Made by a program: the position numbers and the translations under genes | Notes under the pieces: generated by a model | Seen by the model: only the letters and a program-made list of their open reading frames with translations | Told to the model about the DNA's origin: nothing | The model's database searches: none | In this document: one piece after another, positions 1 through 4,392 of the stretch | Position numbering within the stretch: the stretch's first letter is position 1 | Layout of the letters: each line of letters starts with the position of its first letter | Origin: an uncultured Eggerthellaceae bacterium | Lineage (GTDB): Bacteria > Actinomycetota > Coriobacteriia > Coriobacteriales > Eggerthellaceae | Assembly (NCBI GenBank): GCA_934630485.1 | Contig: CAKTWD010000099.1 | Location: 1-5,496 of the forward strand | Direction: 5' to 3' | Length of the DNA: 5,496 bases

Positions 1-1236
1 GGCGCCGATGATGCGGATGGCCAAACCGGGGCCGGGGAAGGGCTGACGGAACACGATGTGCGCGGGCAAGCCAAGGTCGGTACCCAATGCGCGAACCTCA
101 TCCTTGAAGAAATGGTCGAGCGGCTCGACCAGATCGAAATGAACGCCTTCGGGGAAGGGGATCAAATTGTGGTGGCTCTTGATGGTCGATGCCTTGCCGC
201 TGGTCTTACGCGCGCCGCTTTCAATGATGTCGGGATAGATGGTTCCCTGAGCCAGGAACTTAACCGGCTTTCCATCGGTTTCAAGCTGCTGTGCCACGGC
301 GAAGAACTCGTTCCAGAACTGCGTGCCGATAATGCGACGCTTTTCTTCGGGTTCGGTAACGCCGGCAAGAAGCTCTGCATAGCGATCTTCGGCGTGAACG
401 TGAATGAAATCAACGTCGAATTGCTTGGTGAAAACCTCTTCAACCTGCTCGGGCTCGCCCTTGCGAAGCAGTCCGTGATTGATGAACACGCACGTCATTT
501 GCTTGCCGATGGCGCGAGCGCCCAAAGCGGCCACGACGGAAGAATCAACGCCGCCCGAAAGCGCCAAGATGACACGATCGTCGCCAACCTTCTGGCGAAA
601 ATCGGCTGTCATGGTTTCAACCAAGTTGTCCATCGACCAGTTCTTCTCTAGGTTGCAAATATTGAATAGGAAGTTCGAAAGGATCTGCTGGCCGAACTCG
701 GTGTGCTTGACTTCGGGGTGGAACTGCGTGGTGTAGATCTTTTTTTCGACGTTTTGCATAGCGGCAACTGGGCAAACGTTAGTGGATGCAACAACAGTGA
801 AGCCCTCGGGAATATCCTTCACGGCATCGAAGTGGCTCATCCAAACGGTTTGATCGCTAGGGGTGCCTTCGAACAGGTCGCCGCCCGAAACGTGAAGCTC
901 GGCAGGACCGTATTCTCCAATCTCGGGATGGAAGACGGTGCCGCCCAGGGTGACCGACGTGATTTGATGACCGTAACAGAAGCCAAGAATAGGCACACCC
1001 AGCTCGTAGACTTCTGGGTCGACGCGCGGTGCGTCTTCCGCGTTCACGGATGCCGGTCCACCGGAAAGAACGATAGCGGAAGGCTTCATTGCGCGAACTT
1101 CATCTGCGCTTATGTCGCAGGGAACGATTTCAGAGTAGACGTTCAGGTCGCGAACGCGGCGAGCGATAAGCTGACCGTATTGAGCGCCGAAATCGAATAC
1201 GAGAACCTTCTGAGTAGGGGTTTGCGAGCTGCTCAC
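1..1236 (-). CDS. guaA: GMP synthase (glutamine-hydrolysing), partial, 3' end off the left edge
   Basis: GuaA converts XMP, glutamine and ATP to GMP in the cytoplasm, the last step of guanine nucleotide synthesis. The 412 visible residues cover a class I glutamine amidotransferase domain followed by most of the ATP pyrophosphatase domain. The amidotransferase nucleophile is Cys87 in GFCYGHQ; His173 and Glu175 in QFHPEVKHT complete the triad. The PP-loop LSGGVDSS lies near 226-233. TIYPDIIES, KSHHNL and, at the visible end, RQPFPGPGLAIR are further GuaA signatures. The C-terminal dimerisation part, about 100 residues, lies outside the window. The GTG start at 1236-1234 follows an AAAGGA Shine-Dalgarno about 8 nt upstream and places the first beta strand (KVLVFDFGAQYGQL) at residue 10, as usual in the family. 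An in-frame ATG 23 codons upstream exists but lacks a comparable ribosome site. The gene is transcribed divergently from the AEC transporter. Family assignment is secure. Confidence 0.97.
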   Translation of the reverse strand, partial: MSSSQTPTQKVLVFDFGAQYGQLIARRVRDLNVYSEIVPCDISADEVRAMKPSAIVLSGGPASVNAEDAPRVDPEVYELGVPILGFCYGHQITSVTLGGTVFHPEIGEYGPAELHVSGGDLFEGTPSDQTVWMSHFDAVKDIPEGFTVVASTNVCPVAAMQNVEKKIYTTQFHPEVKHTEFGQQILSNFLFNICNLEKNWSMDNLVETMTADFRQKVGDDRVILALSGGVDSSVVAALGARAIGKQMTCVFINHGLLRKGEPEQVEEVFTKQFDVDFIHVHAEDRYAELLAGVTEPEEKRRIIGTQFWNEFFAVAQQLETDGKPVKFLAQGTIYPDIIESGARKTSGKASTIKSHHNLIPFPEGVHFDLVEPLDHFFKDEVRALGTDLGLPAHIVFRQPFPGPGLAIRIIGA

Positions 1237-1403
1237 GATTCGCGTCCTTTCGTACGAGAGCTGCCGCGCCCAAGGTATAAAACGTACCAGACGTGGCTTC
1301 ATTGTGCGTTTCTTGCAAGGCGCATATTACACGAATGAGCGACGCTTAAAGTTACTCCTGCTCAAATTCAAATGATGGTCACGTAAGGAGGAGTCCTCTC
1401 TCT
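1237..1403. other. Divergent intergenic region between guaA and the AEC transporter gene
   Basis: This 167-bp spacer must hold the 5' regions of two divergent genes. I could not place a convincing sigma-70-type promoter for either side: AT-rich patches (TATAAAAC near 1276, ATATTAC near 1324, TTAAAGT near 1346) could serve as -10 elements but none has a good -35 partner at 16-18 nt. No riboswitch or clear terminator was recognised. The only firm signal is the strong ribosome binding site of the transporter at its right end. Confidence 0.5.
1384..1391 (+). promoter_or_regulatory. Strong Shine-Dalgarno of the AEC transporter gene
   Basis: TAAGGAGG is a full complement to the 16S rRNA 3' end and sits 12 nt before the ATG at 1404, a slightly long spacing. 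It fixes the start of the transporter. Confidence 0.8.
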
Positions 1404-2342
1404 ATGTTTAGTCAGTTCACCAACATTTTCACTCATATGCTCATTCTATTTGCAGCCATTGGAGTGGGGTATATCTGTAAGAAGGTGGACGTTATGGATG
1501 AGGACTTCGATAGGAAGATGTCCAAGCTTGTCCTGAACGCCACATTGCCAGCTCTCATCCTGTCCTCTGTTTTGGCGGCAGACGAGCTTCCCGACGCAAT
1601 CACCATTCTTGAAGTTATGGGTCTTGCCATCGTCAGCTTTGTGGTTCTTATTGCAATGGCGTTCTTGGTAACCTTCTTGCTTCGCATCCACGACGGTCAT
1701 CGCGGCGTTTTCCGCTTCATGATGATCTTCGGTAACGTTGGATTCATTGGCTACCCCGTGCTTTCGGCCATTTTCGGCCCCACTGCTGTGATTTACGCCG
1801 TCATTTACAATCTTCCGTTCAACTTCATCGTATTCACCCTCGGTGCATGGCTGATTGCGTCAGACAATGCAACGGGCGTAAAAGTACGTATGCGTCCACG
1901 CGACCTCGTTAACCCTTGTAACATCGCTTCCGTCATCAGCATTGGTCTTGCGTTCGCAGGAGTGCATGGCGTGCCCGTCTTGGGCGATGCCTTAGCGACC
2001 ATCGGCAACTTCACCACACCGGCCACGCTTCTGATCGTCGGTTCTTCGCTTGCCAATCTGCCCGCTAAGCAGTTGCTTGGCGGTCCGAAGATGTTCGCGG
2101 CTTCTATGGTCAGGCTCGTGGTCACGCCAATCGTGATTTTCTTCCTGATGCAAAACGTCGCAAGCGATCTCATGCTTGCCGTGTTGGTGGTCCTTGCGGC
2201 CATGCCGGTTGCCACAAACGGCACCATGCTTTGCTATCAGTATCACGGTGATGCCGTCAGTATGGCTCAGGGAACCTTCGTCACCACGGTGTTCTCGCTG
2301 GTTTCCATTCCTCTGCTTATCACGCTTTCCGGTTTGCTGTAG
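1404..2342 (+). CDS. AEC (auxin efflux carrier) family membrane transporter
   Basis: This 312-residue protein is almost wholly hydrophobic, with about ten predicted membrane segments (roughly 8-25, 42-59, 66-93, 103-125, 128-152, 172-190, 194-215, 230-250, 255-275, 290-311). That matches the usual length and the 5+5 layout of AEC/PIN-like carriers. Family features are the N-terminal MDEDFDRKMSKLVLNATLPA stretch, where the first repeat carries its N-A-T-LP motif, GNVGFIGYPV at 110-119, NLPFNFIVFTLG at 136-147, NPCNIASV at 170-177, TTPATLLIVGSSLA at 204-217 and AAMPVATN at 265-272. Bacterial members such as MleP and MdcF-like proteins export or import small organic acids such as malate or malonate; the substrate here cannot be read from sequence. 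It appears monocistronic: guaA is divergent on one side, and 139 bp separate it from uppP. The start is set by the strong Shine-Dalgarno at 1384. The family is confident, the substrate unknown. Confidence 0.9.
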   Translation: MFSQFTNIFTHMLILFAAIGVGYICKKVDVMDEDFDRKMSKLVLNATLPALILSSVLAADELPDAITILEVMGLAIVSFVVLIAMAFLVTFLLRIHDGHRGVFRFMMIFGNVGFIGYPVLSAIFGPTAVIYAVIYNLPFNFIVFTLGAWLIASDNATGVKVRMRPRDLVNPCNIASVISIGLAFAGVHGVPVLGDALATIGNFTTPATLLIVGSSLANLPAKQLLGGPKMFAASMVRLVVTPIVIFFLMQNVASDLMLAVLVVLAAMPVATNGTMLCYQYHGDAVSMAQGTFVTTVFSLVSIPLLITLSGLL

Positions 2343-2481
2343 AGGCGCATGATGTGGCGCTGGGCCGCTCTACCGTTGTGCTTCTGATGGAAGTAAGTCA
2401 TCAGGTGGGGCGTGCTGGTACCATTTCTTAGGAAATTTTGCTCGAACGACCACGGACCAACGAACATCGGGGTACATACCT
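2343..2481. other. Spacer between the AEC transporter gene and uppP, with one modest hairpin
   Basis: The 139-bp spacer contains one perfect 6-bp inverted repeat, CTGATG (2384-2389) and CATCAG (2399-2404), with a 9-nt loop. It lacks a following T-run, so it is not a convincing terminator. I found no well-formed -35/-10 pair for uppP. The uppP ribosome site is weak: only GGGG at 2469-2472, 9 nt before the ATG. Whether uppP has its own promoter or is read through from the transporter cannot be decided from the sequence. Confidence 0.4.
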
Positions 2482-3474
2482 ATGGTTATCATTGAAGTAC
2501 TGAAAGCGCTTGTCTTCGGCATTGTCGAGGGCATTACCGAATGGCTGCCGGTTTCGTCGACCGGTCATATGATGCTGTTGAATGCATTCATGCCGCTTGA
2601 CGTTTCCGCATCGTTTTACGACACCTTCCTCGTTGTCATTCAGCTTGGCGCCATCATGGCCGTTATTTGCTTGTTCTTCCATAAACTCAACCCGTTCTCT
2701 CCGCGCAAGAACGCCGCGCAGAAGAAGACCACGTGGGGAATTTGGGCTAAGGTCGTTGTTGGCTCGATTCCTGCAGCTATCGTCGGTTTGTTGCTTGATG
2801 ACTGGATGGAAGAGCGCATCATGAACGATCCGAATCTTTCCTACGTCGTTGTTTCTTGTGCGCTTATTGTTTACGGCATCATCTTCATTGTTTTGGAGCA
2901 TCGCAACAGGCGTCTTATCGAGGAAGCCTCTCAGCCTCGTGGCCGTCACGCTCGCGGCGCTGCGAAGTCTGAGGCAGCGGGACAGGCGCAGAAGGGCCGT
3001 GCTCTTGATATCGGCGGCTATAACGCTGACGACGAGTACGATGCCTCTTGCGCAATCGCTAAAGTTTGCAACTTCGATCAGCTTTCTTACGGCAAAGCGT
3101 TCGCTATCGGTATCTTCCAGAGCCTGGCTATCATTCCCGGCACCTCGCGTTCGGGTTCCATCATCATCGGTTCGCTTCTTTTGGGCACCTCGCGCACGGT
3201 GGCAACTGAATTTGCGTTTTTCTTGGCCATTCCTATCATGTTCGGCTGGAGCGTTCTGAAACTCTTGCGTCATGGCATGGCTTACACCGCCACCGAGTGG
3301 ATGATCTTCGGTGTTGGCATTGTGACTGCGTTCTTGGTGTCCATCGTTTCCATCAAATTCTTGATCGGCTACATCAAGAAGAACGACTTTACCGCCTTCG
3401 GCATCTACCGTATCGTCGTCGGCTTGCTCGTTCTGATCTTCTTTGGTCAGTTCGTCAATCACATTTTCTTCTAA
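2482..3474 (+). CDS. uppP: Undecaprenyl-diphosphatase (UppP/BacA), with a long central insert
   Basis: UppP is an integral membrane phosphatase that removes one phosphate from undecaprenyl pyrophosphate, recycling the lipid carrier for peptidoglycan and other cell-wall polymers; overproduction is known to give bacitracin resistance. Both family motifs are intact: VEGITEWLPVSSTGHM at 15-30, with Glu16, Glu20, Ser26 and His29 matching E. coli Glu17, Glu21, Ser27 and His30, and PGTSRSG at 219-225, with Arg223 matching catalytic Arg174. Hydrophobic segments lie near 46-67, 88-106, 120-139, 205-233, 241-262, 272-295 and 305-326. At 330 residues it is longer than the usual 265-280. The extra length, about 50 residues, falls between the two motifs as a hydrophilic segment (about 141-196) that is first basic, then acidic. 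It lies 15 bp upstream of the AroQ gene and probably shares its transcript. The ATG has a weak ribosome site, but the reading places the motif at the usual distance from the N terminus. Confidence 0.95.
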   Translation: MVIIEVLKALVFGIVEGITEWLPVSSTGHMMLLNAFMPLDVSASFYDTFLVVIQLGAIMAVICLFFHKLNPFSPRKNAAQKKTTWGIWAKVVVGSIPAAIVGLLLDDWMEERIMNDPNLSYVVVSCALIVYGIIFIVLEHRNRRLIEEASQPRGRHARGAAKSEAAGQAQKGRALDIGGYNADDEYDASCAIAKVCNFDQLSYGKAFAIGIFQSLAIIPGTSRSGSIIIGSLLLGTSRTVATEFAFFLAIPIMFGWSVLKLLRHGMAYTATEWMIFGVGIVTAFLVSIVSIKFLIGYIKKNDFTAFGIYRIVVGLLVLIFFGQFVNHIFF

Positions 3475-3482
3475 GGGAAGGA
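3475..3482 (+). promoter_or_regulatory. Shine-Dalgarno of the chorismate mutase gene
   Basis: GGGAAGGA begins right after the uppP stop codon and ends 7 nt before the ATG at 3490. It supports this start and close co-translation with uppP. Confidence 0.7.
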
Positions 3483-3489
3483 TGCTTAT

Positions 3490-3795
3490 ATGACTCAGGC
3501 TGAAACTAGCGTCAGTGCTGCGAATCTAGCTTCGATCTATCAGCATCGTGCAGCAATCGACGAGATCGATCGCAAACTCGTCGCATTGCTGAATGAGCGC
3601 GCCATTCATTCGCTTACCATTCGTAATTTGAAGCCTGGTGCAGGGATGGATTTGTTCGATCCTTCGCGCGAGGACGCCATTTATGAAAAGGTCTGCAAAC
3701 TTAATGGCGGCCCGTTGATGGACGATAACTTGAAAGAGATCTACGCAACCATGCTTAAAGTTATGAAGGAAGCCCCTTCGCTTCCCATGGAGTAG
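3490..3795 (+). CDS. AroQ-class (type II) chorismate mutase domain protein
   Basis: This is a 101-residue stand-alone, all-helical AroQ-type domain. Chorismate mutases rearrange chorismate to prephenate, the branch step to phenylalanine and tyrosine, in the cytoplasm. Aligned without gaps to E. coli P-protein CM, Arg20 matches Arg11, Arg37 matches Arg28, Lys48 matches Lys39, Asp57 matches Asp48, Arg60 matches Arg51 and Glu61 matches Glu52. The signature stretches are RAAIDEIDRKLVALLNERA (20-38) and FDPSREDAIYEKV (56-68), followed by the GPL...D..L..IY helix start at 74-85. The final helix lacks the Ser and Gln normally found where E. coli has Ser84 and Gln88: my alignment puts Met92 and Pro96 there, and the protein ends soon after. 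Activity is therefore likely but not certain; a related pericyclic or regulatory role is possible. It directly follows uppP and is closed by the terminator at 3859. There is no prephenate dehydratase or other fused domain. Confidence 0.85.
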   Translation: MTQAETSVSAANLASIYQHRAAIDEIDRKLVALLNERAIHSLTIRNLKPGAGMDLFDPSREDAIYEKVCKLNGGPLMDDNLKEIYATMLKVMKEAPSLPME

Positions 3796-3822
3796 TCAAG
3801 GCGGGCAGTGCTTGCTGATTTC

Positions 3823-3843
3823 TTGCGGTGGCTGATACCGCGA
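3823..3843 (+). other. Small hairpin between the chorismate mutase gene and the terminator
   Basis: TTGCGGT (3823-3829) pairs with ACCGCGA (3837-3843), seven pairs including one G-T, around a 7-nt loop. It has no T-run and lies just upstream of the real terminator. It may simply stabilise the 3' end of the mRNA, or be chance. Confidence 0.3.
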
Positions 3844-3858
3844 CATACGTGCCACGCT

Positions 3859-3893
3859 AAGCCGGTCGGGAACCCCGATCGGCTTTCTTATTG
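3859..3893 (+). terminator. Rho-independent terminator of the uppP-chorismate mutase transcript
   Basis: A 12-bp stem, AAGCCGGTCGGG (3859-3870) against CCCGATCGGCTT (3874-3885) with one G-T pair and a 3-nt AAC loop, is followed by the T-rich TTTCTTATTGTT stretch. It begins 63 nt after the chorismate mutase stop codon and separates this transcript from the ilvD region. Confidence 0.9.
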
Positions 3894-3895
3894 TT

Positions 3896-4030
3896 ACATC
3901 GCATCTTGGGTCCAAATGAAAACATCTCCGATTCAATCGGTTCTGCCTTTTGGAATAGATTATGCATGACTAACTCTGGTAACATTTCATCGACTAGAGT
4001 AACTTTTCTATCGCTGATGGAAGTTTTCTC
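3896..4030. other. Non-coding region upstream of the ilvD promoter, with small repeats
   Basis: I see no believable gene here; the only short plus-strand frame (3916-3969, 17 codons) lacks a ribosome site. Three small repeats are visible: an inverted repeat CCGATT-c-AATCGG at 3928-3940, an inverted repeat ACTCTGG/CTAGAGT spanning 3973-4000, and two near-identical copies of GTAACNTTTC at 3979-3988 and 3999-4008, 20 bp apart. They lie within about 100 bp upstream of the proposed -35 element, so binding sites for a regulator are possible, though such short repeats can arise by chance. Confidence 0.35.
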
Positions 4031-4058
4031 TTGCTAAGTTCGATGGGCTGCGTATACT
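4031..4058 (+). promoter_or_regulatory. Candidate promoter of the ilvD leader transcript
   Basis: TTGCTA (4031-4036) as -35 and TATACT (4053-4058) as -10 are separated by 16 nt; the -10 matches consensus at five of six positions. Transcription would start near 4065, about 20 nt before the T-box-like Stem I and some 330 nt before ilvD, which is a normal leader length for this kind of control. It is inferred from sequence only. Confidence 0.55.
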
Positions 4059-4069
4059 TGTCGACAAGT
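4056..4069. promoter_or_regulatory. Perfect 14-bp palindrome overlapping the -10 element and likely start point
   Basis: ACTTGTCGACAAGT is a perfect 14-bp palindrome. It overlaps the last three bases of the proposed -10 box and runs over the expected transcription start, the classical place for a repressor operator. In RNA it could instead fold as a 5-bp stem with a TCGA loop. The binding protein is unknown. Confidence 0.35.
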
Positions 4070-4185
4070 TCAAAATCAAATGCGTTGACGAGGACGAATC
4101 GAATAAGCCATCTCAAGAGAGTCGGCGGTTGGTGGAAGCCGATGTTGGAAATTCGATAAGCCCCCTCCGAGCAGTTTAGTTGAAC

Positions 4186-4227
4186 GGTTTGCACGCAGGT
4201 GGACGACCTTCACCGTGCAGCGAAACC
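4186..4227 (+). other. Long leader hairpin (Stem II-like)
   Basis: GGTTT (4186-4190) pairs with AAACC (4223-4227) and GCACG (4191-4195) with CGTGC (4214-4218), leaving an AGCG bulge on the 3' side. Inside, AGGT and ACCT can add a small stem. In a T-box reading this is the Stem II position, and the AGTAGG just after it resembles sequences common at that place. Confidence 0.5.
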
Positions 4228-4260
4228 AGTAGGCTGAACCGGCGGCCCCGTAATCGGTCC

Positions 4261-4277
4261 CTAGGCGCTTTGCCTAG
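4261..4277 (+). other. Perfect leader hairpin (Stem III-like)
   Basis: CTAGGC (4261-4266) and GCCTAG (4272-4277) form a perfect 6-bp stem with a GCTTT loop. Its place between the Stem II-like hairpin and the terminator is where T-box leaders carry Stem III. Confidence 0.5.
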
Positions 4278-4296
4278 TCATATCGTTTTCCGTGGT

Positions 4297-4326
4297 CCTG
4301 GTGCAGCTTGCTGCAGCAGGTTTTTT
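4297..4326 (+). terminator. Intrinsic terminator (attenuator) in the ilvD leader
   Basis: CCTGGTGCAG (4297-4306) pairs with CTGCAGCAGG (4311-4320), nine pairs with one G-G mismatch and a CTTG loop, followed at once by six Ts (4321-4326). It lies upstream of ilvD in the same orientation and far from the previous gene, which already has its own terminator. It therefore fits a regulated attenuator better than a gene-end terminator. TGGT at 4293-4296, touching its left arm, is the only candidate for the tRNA 3'-end contact. Confidence 0.75.
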
Positions 4327-4336
4327 GTTTGCAAAG

Positions 4337-4365
4337 AGCTTTTTAGGTCTGTTGCCTAAAAAGCT
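4337..4365 (+). other. Perfect 11-bp hairpin between the attenuator and the ilvD ribosome binding site
   Basis: AGCTTTTTAGG (4337-4347) and CCTAAAAAGCT (4355-4365) are perfect complements around the 7-nt loop TCTGTTG. No T-run follows, so it is not a terminator. It ends 12 nt before the ilvD Shine-Dalgarno. It could stabilise the processed mRNA, affect translation initiation, or be a DNA-binding dyad. Confidence 0.6.
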
Positions 4366-4392
4366 TCAGCCAAGAATGGAAGGACGAGCGAT

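Larger units (their letters stand above)
4083..4326 (+). ncRNA. T-box-like riboswitch leader of ilvD (atypical)
   Basis: T-box leaders sense uncharged tRNA and let transcription continue into amino acid genes. Stem I-like elements are visible. AGAGAG (4116-4121) is followed by a TCGGC/GCCGA stem (4122-4126 with 4138-4142) that closes the loop GGTTGGTGGAA, as in the paired T-loops of T-box Stem I. CGAAT (4100-4104) pairs with ATTCG (4151-4155), GAGG (4090-4093) with CCTC (4164-4167), and GA steps at 4087 and 4169 could form the basal kink-turn, ending in the usual GAGC. Further stems follow at 4186-4227 (GGTTTGCACG with CGTGC and AAACC) and 4261-4277 (CTAGGC/GCCTAG), then an intrinsic terminator. 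The element sits directly upstream of a branched-chain amino acid gene. Against it: no AGTA motif, no clear Ile, Val or Leu specifier, and no canonical GGGTGGNACCGCG antiterminator sequence. I judge a divergent or decaying T-box more likely than chance. Confidence 0.5.

Noticed and set aside
58..1338. Plus-strand open frames opposite guaA
   Set aside because: The minus strand encodes an uninterrupted GuaA with all catalytic motifs; the plus-strand frames are overlapping fragments without recognisable features.
2384..2404. Hairpin CTGATG/CATCAG as a terminator of the AEC transporter gene
   Set aside because: The stem is only 6 bp and is followed by GTGGGGCG and not a T-run.
2428..3462. Long open frame (344 codons) antisense to uppP
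   Set aside because: uppP on the other strand has both catalytic motifs; the antisense product is a charged, motif-free sequence as expected from the reverse complement of a membrane protein gene.
3928..3940. Inverted repeat CCGATT-c-AATCGG as an operator
   Set aside because: A single 6-bp dyad about 90 bp upstream of the proposed -35 box, with no second copy nearby, is too weak to call as a site on its own.
3916..3969. 17-codon frame (MKTSPIQSVLPFGIDYA) as a leader peptide for ilvD attenuation
   Set aside because: It lies before the likely promoter, has no ribosome site and is not enriched in Ile, Val or Leu beyond chance.
4043..4159. 38-codon plus-strand frame through the leader
   Set aside because: It has no ribosome site, starts upstream of the likely transcription start, and crosses the structured Stem I-like region, which explains the sequence better.
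3994..4194. 66-codon minus-strand frame in the intergenic region
   Set aside because: No ribosome site or family features, and it runs antisense through the T-box-like structure.
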